Positions 26,501-34,103 of a DNA stretch of 64,000 bases are shown here, one piece after another. This DNA comes from an uncultured Acidimicrobiales bacterium (lineage in GTDB: Bacteria > Actinomycetota > Acidimicrobiia > Acidimicrobiales > CADCTF01). Each line of letters begins with the position of its first letter. The first letter of the stretch is position 1. Both the position numbers and the translations under genes were made by a program. The stretch covers positions 1-64,000 of the forward strand of contig CADCTF010000156.1 in assembly GCA_902805655.1 (NCBI GenBank), read 5' to 3'. The notes under the pieces are model-generated. The model had not been told where the DNA came from. It worked only from the letters and a program-made list of their open reading frames with translations, and made no database searches.

Positions 26501-27095
26501 CGAGAAGGAGATGCTCGGCCTCTACGTCTCGGACCACCCGCTGATGGGGGCCGAGGCGTCGCTGCGGCGACTGACCCAGTGCACGATCGACGAGCTTCGA
26601 GACGGGTCGGAGGGCGAGCTCAAGACCACCGGCGGCGTCATCACCTCCCTGGTGCGGAAGTACACCAAGAAGGGCGAGCTGATGGGCACCTTCTCCCTCG
26701 AGGACCTGCAGGCGTCGGTGGAGTGCTGGGTCTTCCCGAGGGTGATGCTCGAGGTGGGCCACCTGCTCGTCGACGACGCCATCGTCACGGTCAAGGGGCG
26801 CCTCGACAAGCGTGAGGAGCCGCCCAAGGTGATCGTCTCGGAGATCCGGCGCATCGAGGTGACGGCGGACGACTCCGTCGACCCCCTCAAGCTGCACCTG
26901 CCCCTCAGCACCCTCACGGACGACTGCCTCGACCGCCTCAAGCGGCTCCTCCTCGACCACCCCGGTGAGGCCCCGGTGCTGCTCCAGGTGGGGGACAAGG
27001 TGCTCAAGCTCAGCGACGAGTTCCGGGTCGAGTCCCGCAACGGCCTCCTCGGGGAGATTCGGGTGCTGCTCGGCGCGAACAGCGTCCTGGCCTGA
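23565..27095 (+). CDS. dnaE1: Replicative DNA polymerase III alpha subunit DnaE1
   Basis: This is the main replicative polymerase, about 1176 residues. It has an N-terminal PHP domain with intact metal motifs (HLHLHTEFS, GITDHGNMYG), which in actinobacterial DnaE1 provides proofreading. Next come the catalytic palm, with GPGRGSAAG and the PDIDMDFDE aspartates, the helix-hairpin-helix region, and a C-terminal OB-fold domain. I prefer GTG 23565 (GDSFTHLHLHTEF), because GAAGGG lies 5 nt before it and the residue context matches homologues. The in-frame GTG at 23532 lies inside the DnaA-like box and has no ribosome site. The protein appears complete. Confidence 0.96.
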   Translation: MGDSFTHLHLHTEFSMLDGAARVSEVVAAAAADGQPAIGITDHGNMYGVLDFYKECQAQGITPVIGTEAYMAAESRHERPVRRGRMDDTGGDSDGGNKLYYHLTLLAETTAGYKNLIKLSSDAYLEGYYYKPRLDWELLERYSDGVIASTGCLGGVVLQALLNDRFELAVERAARLQDIFGRDSLFVELQDHGLAEQKRTNPQLIELARRIKAPLLATNDSHYTHQADSVSHDALLCVQTGASIDDPNRFKFDGDQHYLKSAAEMRHLFRAYPESCDNTLWIAERADVEIEFGKPQLPSFPLPPGFDGDDAYLRWLCFEGARERYGAVLPATVVERLDYELRVIGDMGFSAYFLVVWDLIKYGKDRGIRVGPGRGSAAGCCVAYCLRIVDIDPIRYDLIFERFLNPGRKSMPDIDMDFDERYRGEMIKYAAERYGSDHVAQIVTFSTIKARAAVRDAARVLGYPYAVGDRVAKAMPPLVMGRDTPLYACLDKTPKYEDGYKAAQDLRDMYATDPDVKKVVDVARGLEGLRRQDGIHAAAVVITKEPLTEYLPVQRKPGPGERPEDAPVVTQYEMHGVEELGLLKMDFLGLRNLSVIERALDLVDISTGTRPDIDDVPLDDEATLAMLRRGDTIGVFQLEGGPMRALVRSLAPTSFDDVAALIALYRPGPMAANMHNDFADRKNGRKPIEYLHPDLEPILADTQGLMIFQEKLMRVAQAFAGYSLEEADNLRRACAKKNRELIMLERASFVAGCERTGYGAEIGTKLFDIIEPFADYAFPKAHSYGYGMVSYQTAWLKANHPVEYLAALLTSVKDDKDATAKYLAECRARAIPVLVPDINVSASDFTVEQGTIPFGMSAVRNVGAGLVGHIVSEREANGPYVDFYDFCERVDPSVLNKRTVESLVKAGAFDSLGHSRKGLCLVHEQIIDRTLTRRKKEAEGQFDLFSAMAPAAEPTDRSASGDRVEIPTDEFEKMPKLAFEKEMLGLYVSDHPLMGAEASLRRLTQCTIDELRDGSEGELKTTGGVITSLVRKYTKKGELMGTFSLEDLQASVECWVFPRVMLEVGHLLVDDAIVTVKGRLDKREEPPKVIVSEIRRIEVTADDSVDPLKLHLPLSTLTDDCLDRLKRLLLDHPGEAPVLLQVGDKVLKLSDEFRVESRNGLLGEIRVLLGANSVLA

Positions 27096-27125
27096 CCCGC
27101 TTTTCCCGATTCCGGGCCACTCGCC

Positions 27126-27131
27126 TAAACT
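27126..27131 (+). promoter_or_regulatory. Candidate -10 element TAAACT
   Basis: TAAACT lies 40 nt before ATG 27172. A GGGGAGA ribosome site at about 27154-27160 lies between them, consistent with a conventional leader. No -35 was recognised. Confidence 0.4.
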
Positions 27132-27171
27132 GTCGTACGGCCGGTCAAGTAACGGGGAGACACGCAGCGGT

Positions 27172-27843
27172 ATGGCGATCGAGGTCGAGACCAAGGACTG
27201 CACCGCACTGAGCGACTCAGAGCTCAGCGAGATGGCCGACATCTGTGCCGACGGGAAGGCCGGGTTCGACATCGGCCTGGTGTCGAAGCAGCGCGACGAG
27301 TGGGTGCTGGTGAGCTCGGCCCGCGACGGCGACAAGCTGCTCGGCTACTCGTTCTGCACCCTCGAGCGCATCGGGGGCACCCCCTGCCTGCTCGTGGGGT
27401 TGGCCTCGGTGAAGCGCCACTCGAAGCGCGAGACGGTGCTGAAGGCGATCATGGCCGACCAGTACCGCCGGGCGGTGCTGGCCTTCCCCGATGAAGACGT
27501 GCTGGTGGGCACCCGCTTCATCGACCCGGCCGGCTACCTGGCCTTCAAGGGCCTGGAGGACATCGTTCCCCGGCCCGGTCACAAGGCCACGGGTGAGGAG
27601 CGTGCCTGGGGCCGCCGCCTGGCCAAGCGCTTCGGCGCCGAAGGGCGCATCGACGACCGCACCTTCGTGCTCCGGGGTGATGGCTCCTGCGGTCCGTGCT
27701 TCGACCACGAGGCGCTCAAGCCGGAGAGCATCGATCCGCAGGTCACCGCCTACTTCGAAGGTCTCGACACGGCGCGGGGCGACCAGCTCATCGCCTTCGG
27801 CTGGGCGATGGCCGAAGATCTCGCCGCCCGCTCGGCCAAGTAG
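27172..27843 (+). CDS. Conserved protein of unknown function, possibly GNAT-like fold
   Basis: I do not recognise this 223-residue protein. It is soluble and has no signal peptide or membrane helix. The middle (LLGYSFCTLERIGGTPCLLVGLASV, then a helix, then VLVGTRFIDPAGYLAFKGL) has a strand-helix-strand rhythm like the acetyl-CoA part of GNAT enzymes. However, no R/QxxGxG/A loop is visible. A C-G-P-C motif (GSCGPCFDHE) near residue 172 could bind metal or form a disulphide. ATG 27172 has a reasonable ribosome site. It stands alone between dnaE1 and the patatin gene. Confidence 0.7.
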   Translation: MAIEVETKDCTALSDSELSEMADICADGKAGFDIGLVSKQRDEWVLVSSARDGDKLLGYSFCTLERIGGTPCLLVGLASVKRHSKRETVLKAIMADQYRRAVLAFPDEDVLVGTRFIDPAGYLAFKGLEDIVPRPGHKATGEERAWGRRLAKRFGAEGRIDDRTFVLRGDGSCGPCFDHEALKPESIDPQVTAYFEGLDTARGDQLIAFGWAMAEDLAARSAK

Positions 27844-27959
27844 CCGTTCACCGAGGTTGCGGCCGGGCAGCAGGCCATCCACCTCAGTGGCGCCGGCACA
27901 CAGAACACTGTGGCGATGAACCACTCAAGTGGTCGCGGCGCCAGGGCGATGGCACGGAC

Positions 27960-28931
27960 ATGAAGCTCGGTCTGGTGCTGGGCGCAGGGGGCACGGTGGG
28001 CCTCGCCTACCACGCCGGCGCGCTCCGGGCCCTCGAGCAGGTCGGCGGCATCGCGCCGAGCTCGGCCGACCTCATGGTGGGCACCTCGGCCGGATCCATG
28101 GTGGCCACGTTCCTCCGGTGCGGGTGGACCACCGACGACCTCTGGTCGCTGGCCCTCGGGTCGCACCCCTCCCTGCTGGAGCAGACGGCCGAGGAGCTGG
28201 CCCAGAACCGCGCCGGCATCCTCGCGCCGCTGTGGCGGAACCCCTTGGAGCTCGGCCGCCGCGCCGTCGGGTCGGCCTACGTCTTCTCCCGCTCGATGGT
28301 GCGGATCCCCGCCCCGATGCTCCCGAGCGTGCTCGGCCGATGGTTCCCCGGTGGCTTCTTCGCCATGTCGGAGGGGTCGCAGCGCTTCACCACCGAGCTC
28401 CCTGCGCAGTGGCCGAGCGCACCGCTGTGGATCTGCGCCGTGGACATCAACACCGGGTCCCGGGTCGTGTTCGGACGTGACGTCTCGGCCACGCCCGCTC
28501 AGGCGGTGCGGGCGTCGTGCGCCATCCCCGGGATCTATCCGCCCGTGCGCATCGAGGGCCGGTTGCTCGTCGACGGGGCTGCCTACTCCACCACCAACGT
28601 CGACCTGGCCGGGCCGGCCGGCGCCGGCTGCAACCTGATCATCGCGGTCGCCCCGATGGCCTTCGACACGGCTCCGGCTCCCCGGCTCACGACGCAGCTG
28701 AGCCGCAGGCGGGCGGCCCGGTCCCTCGCTGGAGAGGTCGCCTCCGTGCGAGCAGGGGGAGCCGAGGTGCTGCTCCTCCGTCCCACCCCCGCCGAGCTGC
28801 GGATCCACGGCGCCAACCCCATGCGTCGTGACGGTTGGGAGCCGATCGCCCGAGCCGCGTACGAGTCGGTCGCGACGGCGCTGGAGACCGAGCGCTTCCA
28901 GCGTGTGCTGCGGGAGCGCCCGGCCGCCTGA
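27960..28931 (+). CDS. Patatin-like phospholipase / lipid acyl hydrolase
   Basis: This 323-residue patatin-family serine hydrolase has the Ser-Asp dyad. It begins MKLGLVLGAGGTVGLAYHAG, the oxyanion-hole glycine motif. The nucleophile is in GTSAG near residue 38, and the dyad aspartate is in DGA (LLVDGAAYSTTN). Patatins cleave acyl chains from phospholipids or other esters. The substrate here is unknown. I chose ATG 27960 because the upstream extension is unrelated to the family. There is no signal peptide, so it probably acts in the cytoplasm or at the inner membrane face. Confidence 0.9.
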   Translation: MKLGLVLGAGGTVGLAYHAGALRALEQVGGIAPSSADLMVGTSAGSMVATFLRCGWTTDDLWSLALGSHPSLLEQTAEELAQNRAGILAPLWRNPLELGRRAVGSAYVFSRSMVRIPAPMLPSVLGRWFPGGFFAMSEGSQRFTTELPAQWPSAPLWICAVDINTGSRVVFGRDVSATPAQAVRASCAIPGIYPPVRIEGRLLVDGAAYSTTNVDLAGPAGAGCNLIIAVAPMAFDTAPAPRLTTQLSRRRAARSLAGEVASVRAGGAEVLLLRPTPAELRIHGANPMRRDGWEPIARAAYESVATALETERFQRVLRERPAA

Positions 28932-29000
28932 GCCGTCCGGGGCCGCGGGCCGCTCGAGTGCAGCCTGCTCGACGCACGGGGCTCGCCCAGGAACACCGTG

Positions 29001-29040
29001 TCCTCCGTCCGATGTGACAGCACTCCGTCCGATGTGACAG
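29001..29040. repeat. Tandem 20-bp direct repeat upstream of the acyl-CoA dehydrogenase
   Basis: Two copies, 29001-29020 and 29021-29040, are identical at 18 of 20 positions; the shared core is CTCCGTCCGATGTGACAG. They lie about 90-130 bp before the acyl-CoA dehydrogenase start. They may be a regulator binding site or a simple duplication. Confidence 0.65.
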
Positions 29041-29057
29041 CGCGCCGCGGCCGTCAA

Positions 29058-29075
29058 CTTGACCAACCGGTCAAG
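29058..29075. promoter_or_regulatory. Palindromic operator candidate CTTGACC-N4-GGTCAAG
   Basis: A perfect 7-bp inverted repeat with spacer AACC lies 57 bp before ATG 29132. Size and symmetry match TetR- or FadR-type operators that often control acyl-CoA dehydrogenase genes. The embedded TTGACC could also serve as a -35. Confidence 0.6.
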
Positions 29076-29131
29076 ATCGGGTGTCCTGGATGGGAAAACC
29101 CCCCTCGCAGCACGGAAGGACCTCGACACCT

Positions 29132-30475
29132 ATGTCCGACATCACGGCCCAACGTCCCACCACCGGCGGGGACCCGCTCCTCGACGAGCTGCACACGTGG
29201 CTGGAGGAGAACTGGGACCGGGATCTCACCGTCGCAGAGTGGTGGGAGCGCCTGGGCCTGGCCGGCTGGTCGCACCCGACCCTCCCCGAGAACGCCTACG
29301 GCAAGGGCTTGTCGCGCAACGACGGCGTGCGGGTGCAGCAGACGATCGCCGAGTTCGGTGCGCTGGGCGCCCCCGGCGGCCTCGGCCTCCTGCTCGCAGC
29401 CCCCACCATCGCGGCTCACGGCACGCAGGAGCAGATCGACCTCTACGTCCGCGACATCGTCACGGGCCAGAAGGCCTGGTGCCAGCTCTTCAGCGAGCCC
29501 GGGGCCGGCTCCGACCTGGCCGGGCTGACCTGCCGGGGCGAGCAGGACGGCGACGAGTGGATCTTCAACGGCCAGAAGGTCTGGACCTCCGGAGGCCAGG
29601 TGGCGGACATGGGCATGCTCATCGCCCGCACCAACCTCGAGGTGCCGAAGCACCAGGGCATCACCTACTTCTCGCTCGACATGCACCAGGACGGCGTCGA
29701 CATCCGCCCGCTGCGTGAGATGACCGGCCGGGCCATGTTCAACGAGGTCTTCCTCAGCGACGCCCGTTGCCACAACGACGCGCTCATCGGTGGCCTCAAC
29801 AACGGCTGGGCCGTGGCCAACACCACCCTGATGCACGAGCGTGCCGGCCTCGGCGCCGGTGGCGGCTCGGGCGGCGGCGGCGCGGCAACTCCCGGCACGG
29901 TGGCCGGGCAGCTTCAGCGCAAGGCCGGCGAGTTCGTGTCCGCCACGGCCGGCGGCGGTGCCCGCCGAAGTGGCGGCGGGGGAGGCGGCGCGGCACGCGG
30001 TGGCGGCCACACGATGTACGCCCAGTTCGCGCGGAGCCGTGGCCTCCTCGGCGACGCGACCATCCGCCAGGACCTGGCGCGCATGTACACGCTCAACGAG
30101 GTCGGCAAGTTCAACAACCTCCGGGCGAAGGCGGCACGTGCCGTTGGTCAGGACATCCCCGGCCTGGCCAACATCGCCAAGCTCTCGATGAGCAACATCG
30201 TTCGGCTCAACCGTGACCTCGGCCTGCGCATCATGGGCCCCTTCGGGACGCTGCACGCCTACACCCCCGAGCAGGGCAAGGAGCTCAACGAAGCCACCGG
30301 GAACCCCTTCCTCGGCATGATCACCGAGTCGGCGCTCTACGCCCAGGCGCCCCCCATCTACGGCGGCACCGACCAGATCCAGAAGAACATCATCGGTGAG
30401 CGCGTGCTCGGCCTCCCCAAGGAGCCCAGCAACGACCGCGTCGTGCCCTTCAAGGAGCTCCCCAAGAACGGCTGA
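29132..30475 (+). CDS. Acyl-CoA dehydrogenase with a glycine-rich insertion
   Basis: This 447-residue flavoprotein of the acyl-CoA dehydrogenase family carries out alpha,beta-oxidation of acyl-CoA, passing electrons to ETF. Recognisable elements are CQLFSEPGAGSDLA and WIFNGQKVWTSGG in the FAD-binding middle domain, and GGTDQIQKNIIGERVLGLP near the C-terminus. Two oddities stand out. Residues about 239-292 form a Gly/Ala-rich insertion between the middle and C-terminal domains. The position that holds the catalytic glutamate in medium-chain enzymes (Y-E-G-T) is glycine (Y-G-G-T). The substrate is unknown, possibly a bulky acyl-CoA. ATG 29132 has GGAAGGA upstream. Confidence 0.92.
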   Translation: MSDITAQRPTTGGDPLLDELHTWLEENWDRDLTVAEWWERLGLAGWSHPTLPENAYGKGLSRNDGVRVQQTIAEFGALGAPGGLGLLLAAPTIAAHGTQEQIDLYVRDIVTGQKAWCQLFSEPGAGSDLAGLTCRGEQDGDEWIFNGQKVWTSGGQVADMGMLIARTNLEVPKHQGITYFSLDMHQDGVDIRPLREMTGRAMFNEVFLSDARCHNDALIGGLNNGWAVANTTLMHERAGLGAGGGSGGGGAATPGTVAGQLQRKAGEFVSATAGGGARRSGGGGGGAARGGGHTMYAQFARSRGLLGDATIRQDLARMYTLNEVGKFNNLRAKAARAVGQDIPGLANIAKLSMSNIVRLNRDLGLRIMGPFGTLHAYTPEQGKELNEATGNPFLGMITESALYAQAPPIYGGTDQIQKNIIGERVLGLPKEPSNDRVVPFKELPKNG

Positions 30476-30492
30476 TCGGCCGCACTGGCCAC

Positions 30493-30529
30493 ACCGGTCG
30501 AGGTGGGCGGCCCGCCCGCCTCGACCGGT
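30493..30529. terminator. Strong hairpin between convergent genes
   Basis: Arms ACCGGTCGAGG... and ...CCTCGACCGGT form a stem of about 16 bp with one G-T pair and a 5-nt loop. It lies 18 bp after the acyl-CoA dehydrogenase stop and downstream of the HNH pseudogene on the other strand. There is no T-run, as is common for GC-rich Actinobacteria. Confidence 0.65.
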
Positions 30530-30576
30530 CGTCGATCGCGCCGCGCCTCCAGCGTCACGCCCTCGCCGGCGTCCGC

Positions 30577-31847
30577 TCACGGCGGCGCACCTGCTCCCGC
30601 TCGCGCATCGAAATCTAAGTTCCCCGGCGGGAACCGCCCGAGTCGCCCGGCCCGCCGGTCGCGCTCGGTCTTGTCCTGATGGTGGTCCCAACACAACGGC
30701 TGCAGGTTCTCTTGTGAAGTAGGACCGCCGTTGGCCACCGGGTCGACGTGGTCCCACTCCAGTCCGTAGCGCCGCCCACACCCATGCTCTCGACAGCTCA
30801 CTCCGTCGAAGGTGGGTGGCGCTCCCAGGTGGAGCGCCGTGCGCAGCTCGGCCGGAAGGTGCCGACCGACGTGTGTCACCGTGTCGATCTTCACCCCGTC
30901 GTGGGTGACCACCTTGACGAAGGCACCCACCGACAGCCGTCGGACCACCTCGTCCGACGTGGGCCCTGCTCCCAGGATCGAACACATCTCGCCGGGGTGG
31001 GTGTGCCCCCGCATCGCCGCAGCCAGGTCCCACACCAGCACCAGCTCCACAGCTCGTCCGGGCTTGGGCTGGGCGCTCGCCGTGGGCAGCTCGCCGGCAT
31101 CGCCATCCCCGAGCAGGCTCACGAAGGCGTCGGCGGCGTGGGCTTCTCGCAGCTCGATCTCTGCGTCCGGCAAGGCGCCCGCCTTGGCCTGCCGGCGGAT
31201 GCGGTCACAGACCGCATCCAGCCGGCTCAGGAAGGGCACGCCAGTGTCCGGCGTCAGCGCGCCACGGAAGCGGATCATCCCTGCGCTGTCGGTCCAGGAC
31301 CGGAACGATCGTTCCCGACGCTGGCGGCGATAGGCATCACCCGGCTCGAGCGCAGCCAGGCGACGCCGGCGACCCTCGTCCCGCAGTCGACCAGATCACC
31401 CGATTGGGCCAGGCCCAGCATCTCGGCTTCGCTGCCCGGCCCGGCGCACGCCGTGCGAGCCACCTCCATCGCCTGCGCCAAGGACAGCTCCCCGGCCCGC
31501 AGTGCGGCATCGGTCTGCGGGCAGCGCTCGAGCTTCCCCGCCAGCGCCAGCTCGTCACGGGCCACGCCACCAGAAGAACCGGTCAGCCCGGCCGCCCAGT
31601 CCTCCGCTCGGGCGAAGCCCCGAGCGCGATGAGCGCCGCAGTCGGCCACCCGGGCCGACACCCGCACCCGGGCCGCGGCACAGGTCTTCTCCGTGCGGGC
31701 CAGCACATCGGCCAGCTCCAGGCACGAGGCACCGGACAGCACACCAGGCTCCACCTCGGCGAGGAGCTGGCGCAGTTGCGCCGCAGTCTGCACCACGGCC
31801 AACTGCGCCACATCCACCTCTACACCCACAGCGACGTCGTCGGTCAT
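30577..31847 (-). pseudogene. DUF222 / HNH endonuclease of the 13E12 repeat family, frameshifted
   Basis: The N-terminal DUF222 part (MTDDVAVGVEVD from ATG 31847) and the C-terminal part with the HNH nuclease lie in different frames. The nuclease part has C-x4-C, then WDHVDP, then CWDHH. In the third frame the expected family sequence (LRDEGRRRRLAALEPGDAYRR, then QRRERSFRSW) reads through without interruption from about 31389 down to the downstream part. One missing base near 31384-31391 (GTCGACTG where GTCCGACTG is expected) therefore explains the break. With that base restored the product would have 423 residues. 13E12 proteins are abundant in Actinobacteria, and in mycobacteria several are SOS-induced. 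A LexA-like box lies upstream here too. It is either a recent pseudogene or a sequencing error. Confidence 0.85.
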
Positions 31848-31933
31848 GGCCGACAGCTCCTCGGAGCCACACCGCAAGAAGCGGCAGAACGATTGAGAGG
31901 GGACCTGTGGGCCGGTCCCGAGCGCCTGCCACC

Positions 31934-31962
31934 AGCATACCGAACGGGTGTTCGCTCCGCAA
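31934..31962 (-). promoter_or_regulatory. LexA-box promoter of the DUF222/HNH gene
   Basis: A perfect inverted repeat CGAAC-GGGT-GTTCG occupies 31941-31954 and matches the actinobacterial SOS box. On the minus strand TTGCGG (31962-31957) and TATGCT (31939-31934) with a 17-bp spacer form a plausible promoter that contains the box. LexA binding there would block it. The plus-strand kinase gene begins 41 bp from the box and might share this control. Confidence 0.75.
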
Positions 31963-31994
31963 GCGGCTCGAGCGCCGCGACCAGACTGGCCGCG

Positions 31995-32558
31995 ATGGGC
32001 TCGCTTCTCGTGGTCTCCGGTCCGCCGGGTGCGGGCAAGTCCACGGTCGCCCGGCTGCTGGCCGATCGCTCGAGCGGGCGGAGCGCGCTGGTCGAAGGCG
32101 ATGCGTTCTTCACCTTCCTGGCCCGTGGGGCGGTTGACCCGTGGCTGTCCGAAGCGAACGACCAGAACATCGTCGTCACGCAGGCAGCCGCAAGGGCAGC
32201 AGGAGCCTTCGCCGAGGGCGGTTTCACGACCGTCTACGACGGCGTCGTCGGGCCCTGGTTCCTGCCGACCTTCGCCGCCGCGACCGGCCTCGACCGGCTG
32301 GACTACGTGGTGCTTCTCCCGTCGCTGGAGACGTGCCTCCGACGCGTGGCGACCCGCCGGAACCACGGCTTCACCGATGCCGAAGCCACCAGCACGATGC
32401 ACGCCAAGTTCGCGGCGGCGAACCTCGAAGGTCGGCACGTGATCCCGGACGTCGGCGAAGTCGTGGAAGCGCTGGCTGCCCGCATCACCGCCGGGCAACG
32501 GCGCTCGGATCTGGCGTACCGGCCACCTCCCGGGATCAGGCGGCAGCCAGCTCCTTGA
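31995..32558 (+). CDS. P-loop kinase-like protein (AAA_33 / zeta-like)
   Basis: This 187-residue P-loop NTPase of the small-molecule kinase type has a Walker A GPPGAGKST at residues 9-17. An aspartate follows in EGDAFFTFL, as in shikimate- and gluconate-kinase-like enzymes, and then VYDGVVGPWFLPTF. The lid region is rich in arginine (LRRVATRRNHGF). Substrate is unknown; chloramphenicol phosphotransferase-like and zeta-toxin-like proteins share this look, but no antitoxin gene is adjacent. The 3' end overlaps the convergent LLM gene by 23 bp. Confidence 0.75.
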   Translation: MGSLLVVSGPPGAGKSTVARLLADRSSGRSALVEGDAFFTFLARGAVDPWLSEANDQNIVVTQAAARAAGAFAEGGFTTVYDGVVGPWFLPTFAAATGLDRLDYVVLLPSLETCLRRVATRRNHGFTDAEATSTMHAKFAAANLEGRHVIPDVGEVVEALAARITAGQRRSDLAYRPPPGIRRQPAP

Positions 32559-33453
32559 GCAGGGCGCGGCTGCGGTTCCGCGAGCCCGACCGGTCGTTGC
32601 CGACGGGGAAGACGGCGGCCCACACGTCCGTCGCTCCTGCGTCGAAGAGCTGCTGGATCTGGGCGGTCACGGACGCTTCATCGCCCACGATGGCCGCGTC
32701 GGCCGGCCCAGCGGCACCGCCGAGATCGAGGATCCGCCGGTAGTTGGGCAGCACGCCGTAGTTCGCGAACTGCTGTGCGGCCACCGAGCGAGCCTCGTCG
32801 ACGTCATCGTGCACGGCCACCGGCAGGCCGGCGACGATGCGAGGCTCCGGCCGACCGGCGGCAGCGGCGGCCTTGCGGATGAGCGGGCTGACATGGGTCT
32901 CGACCGAGCGGGCGTTGCCCATCCAGAGGATGGTGCCGTCGGTCTGCTCTCCGGCCACCCGCAGCAGGCGGGGCGCGAGCGCGGCGATGAGCACAGGCAC
33001 CGGCTGCTCGGGCTTGGCTGCTCGGGCCCCGGAGGCGACCCGGAAGTCCTCGCCCTGGAACCGGACGCCCTCGCCCCGCAGCAACGGCGACAGCACACTG
33101 ACGTACTCCTCGGTGTGCCGGCCCGGGTGCTGGTAGGACATGCCGTACGCGTCCTCGATCACCGGCTTGTGGGACGGGCCGATGCCGAGGGTGAACCCGG
33201 GGCGGCCCATGGCCGCGACGACGGCCGCCGCCCGGTTGGCCATCAGCACGGGGTGGATCGGGTAGGTCTGCACGACCGACGTCCCCAGCTCGATCGACGT
33301 GGTCTCCCGCCCGGCCATGGCCATGGCGATGAACGGGTCACCTCCGGTGGCACCGGCGTACCACAACGAGGAGAAGCCGTCGGCCTCTGCTCCCTTCGCC
33401 TGCTCGATCATCCTGTCGACGGTCGCGCCGCCCCCACTCAACCCGATGCGCAT
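32536..33453 (-). CDS. LLM-class F420-dependent oxidoreductase
   Basis: This 305-residue luciferase-like monooxygenase-fold protein starts MRIGLSGGGATVDRMIEQAKGAEADGF. Its core TSVVQTYPIHPVLMANRAA and LGIGPSHKPVIEDAYG fit F420-dependent members, and the family is greatly expanded in Actinobacteria. The cofactor is probably F420; FMN is the alternative. Substrate is unknown. A TAGGTT element lies 6 nt before the ATG, indicating a leaderless mRNA. Confidence 0.88.
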   Translation of the reverse strand: MRIGLSGGGATVDRMIEQAKGAEADGFSSLWYAGATGGDPFIAMAMAGRETTSIELGTSVVQTYPIHPVLMANRAAAVVAAMGRPGFTLGIGPSHKPVIEDAYGMSYQHPGRHTEEYVSVLSPLLRGEGVRFQGEDFRVASGARAAKPEQPVPVLIAALAPRLLRVAGEQTDGTILWMGNARSVETHVSPLIRKAAAAAGRPEPRIVAGLPVAVHDDVDEARSVAAQQFANYGVLPNYRRILDLGGAAGPADAAIVGDEASVTAQIQQLFDAGATDVWAAVFPVGNDRSGSRNRSRALLKELAAA

Positions 33454-33459
33454 GGTCGG

Positions 33460-33465
33460 AACCTA
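33460..33465 (-). promoter_or_regulatory. -10 element TAGGTT of a predicted leaderless LLM transcript
   Basis: On the minus strand TAGGTT (33465-33460) ends 6 nt before ATG 33453, with no SD sequence. Confidence 0.5.
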
Positions 33466-33500
33466 ACCCCGGTCGAGGTCGGTCCGCTCGTCCCCGGGCG

Positions 33501-34103
33501 CTACGGGCGGGGGAGCAGGGCGGCCACGACCTTGTGGCACTGCCCGGCCCGGGGCGGCGTGAGCCCTACGAGCAGCCACCGGGGCTTCCAGCCGAGCGCC
33601 CGGTTCAACGTCGATCCGCCCACGCGGCGCACGGCCGGGTGGGAGAGGGCTTCCTCCACGCCGGGGTCGTCCAGCGGCAGCGTGTAGTCGAGGCGCCGCC
33701 AGCGGAAGCGGCACTGCAGGCGATGCGCCGGATCGCGCTCGACCACAGGCCCACTGGTGGGGTGCAACAGGGCGAGTGACGGCCGGTCGGCCCGCACGGT
33801 CCAGTACGGCACCGAGGCGGCGGCCACCCCGAGCAGGTGCTCGTTCTTCGGATGCACCAGCGGCCGCAGCAGCTTCTCCACCCGGCGACCGCTCAGCTGG
33901 CCGACCCGCTGGGGTGAGGTGAGGAGCACCGTGTCAGCGGTGAAAGCGACCTGGTCGTCATCCACCGGCTCGGTCGAGACGACGTCGTAGGCCTCGAACG
34001 GCTCCGGGCACCGCTCGGCGAAGACCCCCCGGAGCAGAGCCCCCGAGGCGAGGTCGACGCCGATGCATCCCCGGGAGCTGGCGGCCACGACGAGGAGCTC
34101 CAT
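33501..34103 (-). CDS. Protein of unknown function
   Basis: This is a 200-residue soluble protein that I do not recognise. The N-terminal half is rich in beta-strand-like stretches (MELLVVAASSRGCIGVDLASGALL, then AFTADTVLLTSP). The C-terminal half has many Trp, Arg and Pro residues, including a WRRLDYTLPL segment and a WKPRWLLVGLTPPRAG segment. No catalytic motif, signal peptide or membrane helix is seen. It lies on the same strand as the YyaL gene, 85 bp after it, and may be expressed with it. No clear promoter or ribosome site was identified. Confidence 0.65.
   Translation of the reverse strand: MELLVVAASSRGCIGVDLASGALLRGVFAERCPEPFEAYDVVSTEPVDDDQVAFTADTVLLTSPQRVGQLSGRRVEKLLRPLVHPKNEHLLGVAAASVPYWTVRADRPSLALLHPTSGPVVERDPAHRLQCRFRWRRLDYTLPLDDPGVEEALSHPAVRRVGGSTLNRALGWKPRWLLVGLTPPRAGQCHKVVAALLPRP

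Noticed and set aside
31995-32558. Toxin-antitoxin system (zeta-like toxin)
   Set aside because: The P-loop kinase has no adjacent small antitoxin gene, and the flanking genes are an HNH pseudogene and an LLM oxidoreductase.
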